A DNA stretch of 64,000 nucleotides. It comes from Phyllobacterium sp. OV277 (GTDB lineage Bacteria > Pseudomonadota > Alphaproteobacteria > Rhizobiales > Rhizobiaceae). The notes beneath the pieces are model-generated. The model worked only from the letters and a program-made list of their open reading frames with translations, had not been told where the DNA came from and did not search any database. Shown piece after piece: positions 7,592-17,282 of this stretch; the stretch's first letter is position 1, and every line of letters starts with the position of its first letter. Location of the stretch: the NCBI RefSeq assembly GCF_900104355.1, contig NZ_FNIY01000014.1, forward strand, positions 1 through 64,000. The letters are read 5' to 3'. The position numbers and the translations under genes were made by a program.

Positions 7592-10279
7592 TCATGCGAC
7601 TGCCCGGCCCGGAAGCTCGGCGGTTACATTGAATTCCTCTGTGATTTCGGGCGTGGTCGCATTCCGTTCACCTGGAATTGCGGGTTCGATTGTGTTGCAC
7701 CAGGCAATGAAGCTGGCAAAAGACGAGGTCCAGGAACGTCGGGCTGCACTGGCGAGTGAACCCTCGGCGGTGCGGGCAAGGGCTCCGCGATCCTGCGCGA
7801 GAATGGTGAGCAGCCGCGCGATATCAGAGACGATCTGGGCGTCATTGGCATTCTTGATGAGAATGCCATCATGTCCGTGGACGATCAGTTCATCGACAGC
7901 GCCGACAGCCGTTGCGACAGGTACGCAACCGAGCTGTTGTGCTTCGGCAATCATCAAAGGCGCACCTTCCCATCGGGATGGCATCAACAACACATCTGCC
8001 CAAGCGAGATGGGTCGCGATGTCCTTGCCGCTGAAAACCGGCGGTGAAACCTTGACACCGGCATCTTTGAGCCTCGCCATCCAGGAGGAACTTGGATCAT
8101 CGGATAGAATCTCGCCACCAATGGCCTGTGCTTCAAAGGCAATACCGCGTTCGCGCAGTTTGAAGATGGCGTCATACAGCCGGTCAATTCCCTTTTGACG
8201 GTCCAGTCGTCCCATGTAGAGAATACGAAGCGGCTCATCCGGCTGCTGCGTTTTACGCGCAGCGGTGACCTGCGTGCGCAATTTTGTATCGATTGAAAAA
8301 CTGGCCGCGTTCGGTACAGCGAATATCTTCTCGAATGGCACGCCGAAGCTGTGCAGATAAGTTTTCAGCTGTTCGGAGCAGGTCAGGAATGCGTCATAGG
8401 CATGTTCAAACGCGATGGCGGCATAGGGCTGGCCGGCGCGGCGACGGAACACCGTCTCATCCACCACATGAAGATAACAGGCTGTGCGCGTGCCCTCCGA
8501 CCGGAGTTTCCCCATCAGCGGATGGGCGGCCATGACGTGGTTATTGACGATCAGGTCAAACCCGGACAGCTGTCCGCGTAACCCTTCCCAATCGAGAGGA
8601 TGATCCTCGGTGATGAAATCCTGTCCAAGGAAGCGGTTGGTATCACCCCAGGCCGGTATGCCGTCTTTCCAGAAATGCACATAATCGAAAGCCTGATCGA
8701 ACTCATCAAGCACATCCATCCGGCTTGAACCAAGTACAAAAAGGTGGGTCTCGAAACCATCCTGTTTCAGCTCGCGTCCTGCGGCATAGGCAACTTTTTC
8801 AGCGCCACCAAAGGAGGCGTTGGGAACCAGCACCGCAGCTGTCTTTCGCTTGCCAGCATTATGGGCGAGCGGCAGGACCGGCGATCCGCCAAGTTCCTTG
8901 CGCAAGACCTGATACATTTCTGACAGGGCAGGCAAGCGGCGTGGACGCCATGTCCAGCGTGTCGAAGCCGTTTGTTTGAGCGGGCTGGTCGCAATAGCGG
9001 TAACAAGATTGAGCAGCGCCTGTTCGGGCCGCGCCAGCGAGCGGCGTTGCCGCGCCTTTGGAAACGGGAAGCGAATTTTCACCCGCGATGAGGTGGGCCA
9101 TAATTGCTGGCTGCCAATGGACGAGAACCAGTCGAGCGCGTCATTATCAATGACGTTCTGGATGAGTTTCGTTGAAACGAAGATCAGATCAGCCGGACCC
9201 TGATGGGTGCCCGAGGGCATGATTTCGGAATCGATGCGCCGCTCTGAATCCACATTACCAAGTTCAACAAAGACAATGTTGGTCTTTTCCGCAAGCCGTT
9301 CGAGATGGCAAAGAATATTTGGCAGAAGCCGCGAGCGCGTGAGCAGCTTTAATGTCTCGCTGCTGCAGGCCGCAACGAAGGGCGGAAAGTGGAAATTGTC
9401 GGGCTCGCCGACGCTTCCCCAAAAAGCGCGGATCGCGTCGTCAAATGCGACCTCACCCGGCTTTTGCGTGGGATCGCTGAAGGTGCTGAGTGTCCCCTCT
9501 CCCGTACGAATGAGCGCATAACGCGGACATTCTTCATGTTCGAAACCAACCAAGGTCGGACGCCGAAACAGAACCTTGTGTCGCTTGCGCAGGAAATTGA
9601 TGGATGCGGACCGGTCGCGATTTGCTTCCTTGAAGCGGCTTTCGGCTCTCAGGCGATACTCAAAACCGGTATCATGGCATGGCTGGCCAACAAAGCCTGC
9701 TTCAATAGCCGAGAGCCAGAATTCCCAGTCCTCAAAGCCATTCTGGCGGTCGTCATCAAAACGGATGCCGCTTTTGAAAACATCCAGCGAAATCATCGAT
9801 CCCGTATCGCAGATATTGTCCGTGATACAATGAATGAGACGCGAATAGCTGTCGCCATAGTGGGCGCGCCAGTTGACCGAGAATGTATCGATGTTTGTAT
9901 AAATCCAGCCCGCATCACTTGCAGCAAGACGGCGGTAAAGTGTATCCACAGTATATGGTTGAACTCGGTTGTCTGCGTCCAGAAAATATACTGCCTTTGC
10001 TTCTGGTAGTTCTTCAAGAATATAATCAATCGCCCGGTTGCGCGCGCCGCCAGGCCCCGCATTTTCCCCAAAGATCACGTGAATTTCGGGGTGGGCTGCT
10101 GCATAAAGTGCGAGCTGGTCAAACACTTCATGGCGGGGGTCACCATCTACCGATACGATAATGGCAATGCGGAATTTTGTTACGGATGCCAGTGCAGATT
10201 CGAGCGCCTCAGGAACGAGTGCTGCATGGCCGTAGAGTGGCATTGCAATGGCAATCAGGTCCTGAGATTTATCGGGCAT
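7592..10279 (-). CDS. GT2-GT4 fused glycosyltransferase
   Basis: An 895-residue protein with two glycosyltransferase domains. The N-terminal GT2 (GT-A fold) part spans about residues 8-240, with nucleotide-binding D45, the metal-binding DAD at 101-103 and the acceptor-side ED at 183-184 (GFEDWEF). After a linker of about 200 residues lies a GT4 (GT-B fold) domain from about 470 to 860, with the YMGRLDRQKG strand and the PSRWEGAPLMIAEAQ donor-site motif carrying the E-x7-E glutamates. It probably adds two consecutive sugars during repeat-unit assembly at the cytoplasmic membrane face. It overlaps the upstream gene by 11 nt, showing a tight operon. Confidence 0.85.
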   Translation of the reverse strand: MPDKSQDLIAIAMPLYGHAALVPEALESALASVTKFRIAIIVSVDGDPRHEVFDQLALYAAAHPEIHVIFGENAGPGGARNRAIDYILEELPEAKAVYFLDADNRVQPYTVDTLYRRLAASDAGWIYTNIDTFSVNWRAHYGDSYSRLIHCITDNICDTGSMISLDVFKSGIRFDDDRQNGFEDWEFWLSAIEAGFVGQPCHDTGFEYRLRAESRFKEANRDRSASINFLRKRHKVLFRRPTLVGFEHEECPRYALIRTGEGTLSTFSDPTQKPGEVAFDDAIRAFWGSVGEPDNFHFPPFVAACSSETLKLLTRSRLLPNILCHLERLAEKTNIVFVELGNVDSERRIDSEIMPSGTHQGPADLIFVSTKLIQNVIDNDALDWFSSIGSQQLWPTSSRVKIRFPFPKARQRRSLARPEQALLNLVTAIATSPLKQTASTRWTWRPRRLPALSEMYQVLRKELGGSPVLPLAHNAGKRKTAAVLVPNASFGGAEKVAYAAGRELKQDGFETHLFVLGSSRMDVLDEFDQAFDYVHFWKDGIPAWGDTNRFLGQDFITEDHPLDWEGLRGQLSGFDLIVNNHVMAAHPLMGKLRSEGTRTACYLHVVDETVFRRRAGQPYAAIAFEHAYDAFLTCSEQLKTYLHSFGVPFEKIFAVPNAASFSIDTKLRTQVTAARKTQQPDEPLRILYMGRLDRQKGIDRLYDAIFKLRERGIAFEAQAIGGEILSDDPSSSWMARLKDAGVKVSPPVFSGKDIATHLAWADVLLMPSRWEGAPLMIAEAQQLGCVPVATAVGAVDELIVHGHDGILIKNANDAQIVSDIARLLTILAQDRGALARTAEGSLASAARRSWTSSFASFIAWCNTIEPAIPGERNATTPEITEEFNVTAELPGRAVA

Positions 10280-11774
10280 TGGCCATCTCCTGGACCGGAC
10301 GGGCCTCGATATGCTTGACGAGCCGGAAGTTGAATACCTTCAGCCAAGAGAAATCGACCGAACCCGCAGTCGCCTTGCTAAGAACAACGAGGTCCATGGC
10401 CCGGGTGGTTGCTGTATCCAGCATGAAATTGATATCGGCTGGCTGCATTGCGGTGATCTCGGTCCAGCCGCTGAAAAGTGCCGTGGGGCGCTTTTCGCCC
10501 GGGCGTCCGAGAGCTGCTATCTCTCCCTTGATGTCGGCCGACAAGCTTGTCAGCAGGAAGCCGACCGCGCCGGGCTGGCCTTCCGGATGATCAATGAGTG
10601 CGCGCGCCGAAATACGTACCGTGCCCGGTGATATGACCCGGCGGATCGCACCAGCCGTAATGCCCTCGGCAAGAGGATGGCACACGATCGCATCTTCGTG
10701 TTCCAGGAAACGTACTGTGGGGAAATCCGGCACAATAGTGCTCACTGAAACATTGGTAACGCCGCGAAGCAGTTCCACTGGCAGGCGATAATCTTCCACG
10801 CGCCGTCCCGCAATCAGGGAGGTAGGCACAAAGACATTCGGCAAGGATGTAGGACGCACGCCCGGCAGACCAGTAAAGACGCGGAAGGCAAGCGGCCGCA
10901 TATCGAGATCCGCATGGGGTATGCGCGCTCTTGCAGCATAACGCTCATTGGTGATGACATTGCCGAGGGAAAGCTCGGGCGGTACACCGCCGGTCGCAGA
11001 TACTCTCAGCCGCAAGGTGCGATGGCCACCATCGCAGGCCTTTGGCAGCGAGAAGAAATTCCAGTCAGCGGCGACGCTGCTATAGGGAACGAGCCATTCA
11101 GCAACGCCTTCGCCATTTTCCACGTAGTCGAGGGTGACGATCAATTGGCCAGACCGGCCTGATGGAAGGCCGCGGAAATGCAGGGCAAAGCCTGATACAG
11201 CGTAGCTCGACACCGGGAAAAGCTGCTCGATCTCTGATTCACGCAAAAGATTTGCGAAACCCTCATCCTTTGGATCGATGCTTGGCGTGTGGCTGAAAAT
11301 TTCGGTCACGGAATCCCAGTTGCGCGCATGAAAGGCATTCTCGATAGCGCGGTAATTCTCGAACAGTGTTTCTCTTTCCCGGCGCAACATGACGAGTTCG
11401 GTGTGCACCTTTGTCACGTGATTGGTAAGACGGTCGATCCCGCTTTCAAGCACCTGGGCTATGAGTGCTGCTTCCGTGGCGATCGTTGAAGGATCAAGCC
11501 GGACAATCGGCACTTCCGGCAAAGTCTTGAACCGGTAAATTCGCTTCAAAGCGCTCTGTAACTCCGTCGCCCCGGTATCCGAAGCGGCCACGCCGATCAG
11601 CGGGAAGGCGTTGAGGAGGCGCACCTGATCCGATTCCGGCTCAACGAAAACAATGAACTCGGCCAAGGGAGAAGATTCGAGCAGCGGTTGATCATGGGTG
11701 GAAGCGATCGCGTAACGGCTTCGGCGAGGCTGTCGATCAACGGCTGTGGGCAGTGATGTGTTCAAAATAGACAT
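10269..11774 (-). CDS. Unrecognised 501-residue protein, first gene of the left-arm operon
   Basis: I do not recognise a functional domain. The protein has a basic N-terminus, a mixed region to about 120, a probable coiled coil around residues 140-195 (rich in Leu, Glu and Arg), and a long beta-rich remainder with an FxGLPSGRSGQL segment near 290. No signal peptide or membrane helix. It begins the operon holding the glycosyltransferase and pyruvyl transferases and follows a 250-bp AT-rich region with the palindrome seen at the other two polysaccharide promoters. By position it corresponds to the first gene of the S. meliloti expA (wga) operon, whose product is also uncharacterised; this equivalence is inference. 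Confidence 0.7.
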   Translation of the reverse strand: MSILNTSLPTAVDRQPRRSRYAIASTHDQPLLESSPLAEFIVFVEPESDQVRLLNAFPLIGVAASDTGATELQSALKRIYRFKTLPEVPIVRLDPSTIATEAALIAQVLESGIDRLTNHVTKVHTELVMLRRERETLFENYRAIENAFHARNWDSVTEIFSHTPSIDPKDEGFANLLRESEIEQLFPVSSYAVSGFALHFRGLPSGRSGQLIVTLDYVENGEGVAEWLVPYSSVAADWNFFSLPKACDGGHRTLRLRVSATGGVPPELSLGNVITNERYAARARIPHADLDMRPLAFRVFTGLPGVRPTSLPNVFVPTSLIAGRRVEDYRLPVELLRGVTNVSVSTIVPDFPTVRFLEHEDAIVCHPLAEGITAGAIRRVISPGTVRISARALIDHPEGQPGAVGFLLTSLSADIKGEIAALGRPGEKRPTALFSGWTEITAMQPADINFMLDTATTRAMDLVVLSKATAGSVDFSWLKVFNFRLVKHIEARPVQEMANAR

Positions 11775-11903
11775 CCAGTGTAGTTGGTCGATTGTGCAGC
11801 TGCGAACTGCGTCTCCCTTTATGAGAAAATATCAATAGAGTAATGTCAACAGAATATGCGTTCGATCTATAGTAAATTATAATACAGATATGGGTTTGAT
11901 TTG

Positions 11904-11918
11904 TTTCAAAATTCGAAA
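11904..11918. promoter_or_regulatory. WggR/ExpG-like operator A, upstream of the left arm
   Basis: TTTCAAAATTCGAAA, a 7-1-7 inverted repeat with one mismatch. Its minus-strand reading TTTCGAATTTTGAAA differs from the RTX-promoter site at one base. It lies about 130 bp before the start of the left-arm operon in an AT-rich 251-bp gap, with a TATAAT-like hexamer about 22 nt closer to the gene on the minus strand. This spacing fits binding by an activator next to the -35 region. Confidence 0.65.
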
Positions 11919-12025
11919 TAGTTTAGTTATACTTTGTGTGCAGCGCAAAAAACCCATGCCGTATCTGGGGTTGGATAAACGTTAAAAGCGAAATCCAATG
12001 AAATCAGGAGACACAAACCGCGCCT

Positions 12026-13243
12026 TCAAGCCGTTCGCAAAACCGTATCAATGAGGTTTTTTTGTCGAGCGAGGCAGTCGGTCAAGCGAAAGCGGGACTC
12101 GATTGTTCGGCGTGCTGCAGCGCGCAACGGCATAAAATCATTCGGCGTGGCAAGCACACGCAGGATGGTGCTGGCAAGCGCATCCGTGTCGTAGAAAGGA
12201 ACGAGCAGGCCATTCTGACCTGATCGGATCACTTCCTGCACGGGTTGCGTATCGGAGCCGATGATCAGCGCACCGCATGCCATTGCTTCAATGACAGACC
12301 AGGACAGTACGAACGGGTAGGTCAGATAGATGTGGGCCGTCGAAATCTGATACAGCTGACGGAGAAGATCGTGCGAAATTGCGCCCGGAAACAAAATCCT
12401 GTCGGCCGGTAAATTATATTTGGAGAGAAGCGCATCCTTCCACGAACCACCTCCCGGAGGCGGTGTGCCGTAACTCACGCCGTCTGCGCCAACAAAGACG
12501 AACAAGGCGTCATTGTTCTTCTGGATCACCTTTGCCGCTGCTTCAAGCGCCTGCGGAAAACCACGATAGGGCTCCAGATCGCGGGCAACAAACGTGATTA
12601 CCGGATCGCCTGTTTTGATGATGCGCCCATCAGGTAATTTCAGCGATGCACGCTGGTCGGGACGGAAAAGTTGGGTATCAACGCCTTCATGGCAAACTGC
12701 GATGCGTTTTTGCGCCGCGGCTGGATAAAGGCTCTTTTGCCAGAAAGTAGGACTGATGCCTCCATCAATAGCTTCCAGCGAAACTAACTGCGCAATATTG
12801 CGCAGCCTTAATCTTTTGCGCGTCTCTGCGTCCGGCTTGTCATCCGGAGCAAACCCGACATCGGCACCTTCGGCCCGATAGAAAAATTCACAATAGCCCA
12901 GTGCGGGAATGTTTGGCAGGACGTCCTTGACGAACATCATGCTGCCCCAACCAATATGGCCAATGACAATGTCAGGGCGTTCACCCTGGCGGGCCATCGA
13001 ATCAAACGTTTCTGCCACGCGATGCCCGATCCGCACATGGTGGTCGGGAATGCCTAGATACCTGGCCATCTGGCTATCCGCCCGAGGGCCAGGTTCCATT
13101 CTGTGTCTGATCACGCGGACCGATGGGAGGCGACGGTCCACTGTTTCACAGATAAGACTGACATCATGCCCGCTGGTTGCAAGATGTTCGGCCAGGGCCG
13201 CGAACTGACCTAGTCCGCGCCTGTGAACGAAAGCCACATGCAT
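12026..13243 (-). CDS. GT4 family glycosyltransferase beside the MarR gene
   Basis: A 405-residue GT-B fold enzyme starting MHVAFVHRRGLGQF, with GGAAAGGA before the ATG. The N-terminal acceptor domain (1-180) contains the GHIGWGSM and FFYRAEG segments common in rhizobial GT4 enzymes. The C-terminal donor domain (about 210-380) contains TFVARDLEPYRGF and the YPFVLSWSVIEAMACG motif with its conserved glutamates. It transfers a hexose from a nucleotide sugar, probably to the lipid-linked repeat unit. It lies 41 nt after the MarR gene on the same strand and may be cotranscribed. In position it matches expC (wgcA) next to expG of S. meliloti. Confidence 0.85.
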   Translation of the reverse strand: MHVAFVHRRGLGQFAALAEHLATSGHDVSLICETVDRRLPSVRVIRHRMEPGPRADSQMARYLGIPDHHVRIGHRVAETFDSMARQGERPDIVIGHIGWGSMMFVKDVLPNIPALGYCEFFYRAEGADVGFAPDDKPDAETRKRLRLRNIAQLVSLEAIDGGISPTFWQKSLYPAAAQKRIAVCHEGVDTQLFRPDQRASLKLPDGRIIKTGDPVITFVARDLEPYRGFPQALEAAAKVIQKNNDALFVFVGADGVSYGTPPPGGGSWKDALLSKYNLPADRILFPGAISHDLLRQLYQISTAHIYLTYPFVLSWSVIEAMACGALIIGSDTQPVQEVIRSGQNGLLVPFYDTDALASTILRVLATPNDFMPLRAAARRTIESRFRLTDCLARQKNLIDTVLRTA

Positions 13244-13284
13244 GTCAGTCCTTTCCAGACGTCAGAACGCGAATCGACAGAGGG

Positions 13285-13857
13285 TCAGATGCCGTAACGA
13301 GCGGCATTTCCCCAAACCAGTTCGAGCCTGTGTAATGTCTGGAATGCGATTTCCAGATTGCGAAGATCGTCATCATCCCTGGCAAGTACGCGGTTGTAAG
13401 CCCCGCCAGCGTTACGCAGATTGGAACAAAGCTGTTCGCCTTTTTCCGTCAAACGAATCCTTGCGGATCGCTTGTCGCGCTGGGATGCAACCCTGTCGAT
13501 GTAACCGCCATCGCCGAGCTGCTTCAGATAATAAGAGATGTTGGATCCGATATAATGTCCCCGGTCCAAAAGCTCTCCAACGGAAAGTTCGACGTCGCCA
13601 ATTGCCAGGAGAACCATTGCCTGGGCTGGGCCAACGTCTTCAATTCCCAACTTCGTCAATTCGGACCTCAGCAGGCTTGCGAACCGACGATTTACTCTCT
13701 CAATCATTCTGGCCAGCTCAAAATGTGTGACCACAACGGTATGAATTGGATGTCTATGTCCCTGTTTTTCAGCAGTAATCTCAGGAAAATCGGCGGCATC
13801 GTAGCCGTCAATAGATGTTTCGACTTCCACTCCTTCGTGTAGAAGTTTTTGTATCAT
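13285..13857 (-). CDS. MarR-type regulator of the polysaccharide locus (ExpG/WggR-like)
   Basis: A winged-helix regulator of about 190 residues, the size of S. meliloti ExpG/WggR. The helix-turn-helix covers SVGELLDRGHYIGSNISYYLKQL and the wing follows with GYIDRVASQRDKRSARI. An extended N-terminus of about 45 residues precedes the usual MarR dimerisation helix. I chose the ATG at 13857 because GGAG lies 6 nt upstream; ATG codons at 13872 and 13869 are alternatives. A perfect 10-1-10 palindrome ends a few bases before the gene, and near-copies stand before the two other polysaccharide operons, so I infer it binds all three: activator of synthesis and secretion genes, perhaps repressor of itself. 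Confidence 0.82.
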   Translation of the reverse strand: MIQKLLHEGVEVETSIDGYDAADFPEITAEKQGHRHPIHTVVVTHFELARMIERVNRRFASLLRSELTKLGIEDVGPAQAMVLLAIGDVELSVGELLDRGHYIGSNISYYLKQLGDGGYIDRVASQRDKRSARIRLTEKGEQLCSNLRNAGGAYNRVLARDDDDLRNLEIAFQTLHRLELVWGNAARYGI

Positions 13858-13877
13858 CTTGGTCTCCATCATCAATT

Positions 13878-13898
13878 TTACTTCAAAATTTGAAGTAA
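13878..13898. promoter_or_regulatory. WggR/ExpG-like operator B, between the regulator and secretion genes
   Basis: A perfect 10-1-10 palindrome whose core is CTTCAAAATTTGAAG (13881-13895), the most symmetrical of the three sites. It lies 21 nt before the chosen MarR start and within the leader of that gene, while being about 155 bp before the ABC transporter gene on the other strand. This geometry suits self-repression of the regulator with activation toward the secretion genes. Confidence 0.72.
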
Positions 13899-14053
13899 GT
13901 TACAAGTATATTCTCAGTCTCCTTTGCTTTTTTCCCCACCATATAAACTTTTTTCTGTCACATTCTGCACGGTATTACTTTACTAGTCTGTTTCCTTAGA
14001 CCAAGGTCAAACGGGCTAACCGGCAGCTGTGGCATTTCCAAGGCAGATTATAG

Positions 14054-15829
14054 ATGACAGATACTCGTCAAAACAATGCAAATGGCAAGAGCAATATTGG
14101 AAAAAATACGATGACGTCCGCAGTTCCGGGGCCTCAAGCTCTTATTTTGCGAGCGCGCCGGGTGTTCCTGTCAGGCCTGCTTTATGCCGTTTTATTAAGT
14201 GCTTGCATCAATCTTCTGCAACTTACTGTACCGCTTTATATGTTGCAGGTACACGATAGAGTTTTGAACAGCCGGAGCACTGATACGCTCATAATGTTGA
14301 GCATTCTGGCGGTTGGCGCGTTGATCGTTTTTGGCATTCTTGAGTTTATTCGGGCTCTGTCATTTCAGGCTATGGGCAGTGCGCTGGTGCGCCGCCTTAA
14401 CTTGCCAATTCTTACGGCGGCGGTTCAGGCATCCGTCGATCAAGGGTTGCCGAGGGCGACACAGGCACTGCGCGATCTGACAGAACTGCGTACATTCCTG
14501 ACGTCGACAGCTGTGAGTGCGCCGCTTGATGCGGCCTGGTCGCCGATTTATTTAACCGTGCTTTTTCTGTTGCACCCGGTTTTCGGGATCATCGGTGTGG
14601 TTTCGGTGGTCGTGCTCGTGATCTGCGGTGTTATCACGGATATTATGACGCGAAGCCTGCTGAAGGATGCGAATCAGGCAAATATTGAAGCCATCTCCAA
14701 GATCGGCAGCACCTTGCGCCATGCGGAAGTAATCGAGGCTATGGGCATGCTGCCGGCGCTGGCAAGACGCTGGCGGTCAACCCAGATGAATGCGCTGGAC
14801 CTGCTTGATATTGGCGGAACCCGCAGTCGCGGCATGGCAACGATCGCCCGTACGCTGCGCTTCATGATTCAGATCGGCGGGCTGGGTGCCGGTACATTAT
14901 TGGCCATGCAGCAGGAAATCACGGGTGGTGCCATGATCGCTACGACGATTATTATTGGCCGCCTTCTCATGCCTTTTGATCATGTTGTGGATACGTGGCG
15001 TCAGTGGGTAAACGCCATCGGCAACTGGCAGCGCATACAGTCGTTGCTGGCGCAGAATCTTGCGGTGCGTCAGACGATGCCAACGCCAAGACCCCAAGGT
15101 GATCTGATCATCGACAAGCTCGTTTACGCGGCTCCGGGTGTTGAAATGCCGATTATCAAGGGCATCTCATTTTCTCTTTCTCCCGGTGAAGTTCTCGGGA
15201 TTGTGGGTCCGTCCGCAGCGGGTAAATCGACCTTGGCCCGGCTGATGATTGGTATCGTCAAGCCAACTTCCGGCGGCGTTTTTCTGGATGGCAACAATGT
15301 CTATCTTTGGGAGCGCGGCTCCTTTGGCGAGATAGCTGGCTATCTTCCCCAATCGGTGGCGCTGCTCGATGGCACCATCAAGGACAACATCGCGCGTATG
15401 GGCGACAGTGATCCGCATCGCGTTCTGGAAGCGGCCCGCCTCGCTGACGTGCACGAGATGATTGGCCGTCTGCCACTTGGCTATGACACGCCTGTTGGCG
15501 ATGGCCGCCTGACCCTTTCCGGCGGTCAGCGGCAGCGCATCGGCCTCGCCCGCTGCCTCTATAATCGCCCTCGCCTCATCGTGCTGGATGAACCAAATTC
15601 GAACCTTGATGCCGTTGGCGAGCGAGCTTTGATGCGTGCCATCGAACAAGCGCGGGATGACGGCGCTATTGTCATCATGATCGCCCACAGGCCAACCATC
15701 ATGCAGGTAGCGGACAAGCTGCTGGTGCTTGAAAACGGTCGAATCACACAGTTTGGGCCGCGTACTGATGTGGTGGCTTCCATAACACCCACTGGTCCGA
15801 AAATGGGTACGGCAGGAGCAGGCGCATGA
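14054..15829 (+). CDS. Type I secretion ABC transporter (PrtD/ExpD1-like)
   Basis: A 591-residue half-size ABC exporter of the PrtD family that forms the inner-membrane motor of type I secretion. Membrane segments lie at about 36-62, 78-98, 160-195, 262-285 and 290-308. The ATPase domain has Walker A GPSAAGKS (385-392), signature LSGGQ (488-492), Walker B LIVLDEP (508-514) and an IAHR switch histidine near 547. There is no N-terminal peptidase domain, so its substrate should be exported without leader removal, as expected for an RTX protein. The next gene overlaps by ATGA. By gene order it equals expD1 (wgdA); PrsD-type exporters are an alternative name. An outer-membrane TolC partner is not in the window. 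Confidence 0.9.
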   Translation: MTDTRQNNANGKSNIGKNTMTSAVPGPQALILRARRVFLSGLLYAVLLSACINLLQLTVPLYMLQVHDRVLNSRSTDTLIMLSILAVGALIVFGILEFIRALSFQAMGSALVRRLNLPILTAAVQASVDQGLPRATQALRDLTELRTFLTSTAVSAPLDAAWSPIYLTVLFLLHPVFGIIGVVSVVVLVICGVITDIMTRSLLKDANQANIEAISKIGSTLRHAEVIEAMGMLPALARRWRSTQMNALDLLDIGGTRSRGMATIARTLRFMIQIGGLGAGTLLAMQQEITGGAMIATTIIIGRLLMPFDHVVDTWRQWVNAIGNWQRIQSLLAQNLAVRQTMPTPRPQGDLIIDKLVYAAPGVEMPIIKGISFSLSPGEVLGIVGPSAAGKSTLARLMIGIVKPTSGGVFLDGNNVYLWERGSFGEIAGYLPQSVALLDGTIKDNIARMGDSDPHRVLEAARLADVHEMIGRLPLGYDTPVGDGRLTLSGGQRQRIGLARCLYNRPRLIVLDEPNSNLDAVGERALMRAIEQARDDGAIVIMIAHRPTIMQVADKLLVLENGRITQFGPRTDVVASITPTGPKMGTAGAGA

Positions 15830-17244
15830 CCGGCAAATCGATAGTCCCCAAGCGTGTTAGTCAACTTCTGGCTCCCCGTGAAAAAGCTGGTGAAACGCAC
15901 GCATTGACCAAATTTGGAGCTGTGCGTCCCGAATGGGTTGTTGATCTGGAAAATGAGGATGCAAAGTCGCCTTTGCGCCGACTTATCATAGCCGGGGTTA
16001 TGACCATCGTAGTCGCGTTCGGTGGGTTCTTTGGCTGGGCCTATTCGGCTGAGCTTGGAAGCGCTGCGGTTGCCCTAGGAACCGTGATTGTCGATTCGAA
16101 GCGGAAGACCATCAGTCATCTGGAAGGGGGCATATTGGATCGTCTGCTCGTGCAGGAAGGCGACGAAGTAAAGGTTGGCCAACCATTGGTCCGGCTCGAT
16201 GATACAAAGGCCCGTTCCGAATTGCAGTCCTTGCAGTCCCGGCGTGTCGGTCTCATAGCCAAGCTTGCGCGATTGCGGGCTGAGCAGGCGGGCGAGCCAG
16301 AGATTACCTTTCCGGAGAATTTCGGTGGTCCGGAAGACGTCGCGGCGCAGAACGCGGTGAAGGCTGAGCGCATCTTCTTCCAGAAGCGCTCAGCGCAAAA
16401 GATCAGCCGCACCGATGTTCAGAAAAAGACCATTGAACAATATACGGAACAGGCAAAATCATCGGCCTCGCAGATCGCTGCGACCGACAGGCAGATCGAA
16501 CTCATCACGGAACAACGCACTGCAATCGCCAGCCTGGTTGCAAAGGGCTTTGCCCAGAAATCCAAGTTGACAGAAATCGACACAAAACTGAGCGAACTGG
16601 CCGGAAACCGTGGCGAGCATGCTGGCGACAAAGCCAAAGCCGAACAGGCAAAAGCTGGCGCAGAATTCGCACTGATTGGGATCGAAAGCGATCTGCAATC
16701 GGAGATCGCGGGTGAAATCACAACCAATCAGACCGATCTGGCGGACACGGAAGAGCGGATTGTCGCGGCGAAGGATGTGATGCGCCGTATTGAAATCAAG
16801 TCGCCGCAGGCCGGTGTCATCGCCAATATCCGCCTGAGGACGCCGGGCGGCGTTATTGCCGCCGGAGAGCCAGTGCTGGACATTGTTCCAGAAAATGAGC
16901 CTCTGGTCGTGGAGATGAAAATCAACCCGCGTGACGTTGATAGCGTTTCGATGGGATCACCTGCGCAGATTCGTCTGACAGCCTATAATCAGCGTTCATT
17001 AACACCACTGGACGGCAAGATAAGCTACATCGCGGCGGACCAGGTTATGGACGAAAAAACCGACACGGCCTACTTTGTGGCGCGTGCGGAGATCATGCCA
17101 AAGTCGTTGGCGGCCAATCCGTCAGTCAAACTTTATCCGGGAATGCCAGCCGAAGTTATCATTGTTCATAAGGCTCGCAAGGCGATCGACTACATCATCT
17201 CGCCAATATCAGACAGCCTCAATCGCGCATTTAGAGAAGATTAA
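15826..17244 (+). CDS. Type I secretion membrane fusion protein (HlyD/ExpD2-like)
   Basis: A 472-residue HlyD-family periplasmic adaptor. A cytoplasmic N-terminus of about 55 residues precedes one membrane helix (about 56-76), then a beta-barrel/lipoyl part with GTVIVDSKRKTISHLEGG, a long alpha-helical hairpin (about 120-305, rich in Ala, Glu, Lys and Gln), and a C-terminal half closing the lipoyl and barrel domains (IRLRTPGGVIAAGEPVLDI). It links the ABC motor to TolC. It is coupled to the upstream gene by an ATGA overlap, and the RTX gene follows after a 290-bp regulated gap. Corresponds to expD2 (wgdB) by position. Confidence 0.9.
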   Translation: MTGKSIVPKRVSQLLAPREKAGETHALTKFGAVRPEWVVDLENEDAKSPLRRLIIAGVMTIVVAFGGFFGWAYSAELGSAAVALGTVIVDSKRKTISHLEGGILDRLLVQEGDEVKVGQPLVRLDDTKARSELQSLQSRRVGLIAKLARLRAEQAGEPEITFPENFGGPEDVAAQNAVKAERIFFQKRSAQKISRTDVQKKTIEQYTEQAKSSASQIAATDRQIELITEQRTAIASLVAKGFAQKSKLTEIDTKLSELAGNRGEHAGDKAKAEQAKAGAEFALIGIESDLQSEIAGEITTNQTDLADTEERIVAAKDVMRRIEIKSPQAGVIANIRLRTPGGVIAAGEPVLDIVPENEPLVVEMKINPRDVDSVSMGSPAQIRLTAYNQRSLTPLDGKISYIAADQVMDEKTDTAYFVARAEIMPKSLAANPSVKLYPGMPAEVIIVHKARKAIDYIISPISDSLNRAFRED

Positions 17245-17282
17245 ATAGAATAATTCCCCCAAAATGGGACGTTTTGTATGAC

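Noticed and set aside
17245-17282. Possible terminator after the HlyD-like gene (CCC/GGG around AAAAT)
   Set aside because: The stem is only three or four base pairs and no T tract follows directly.
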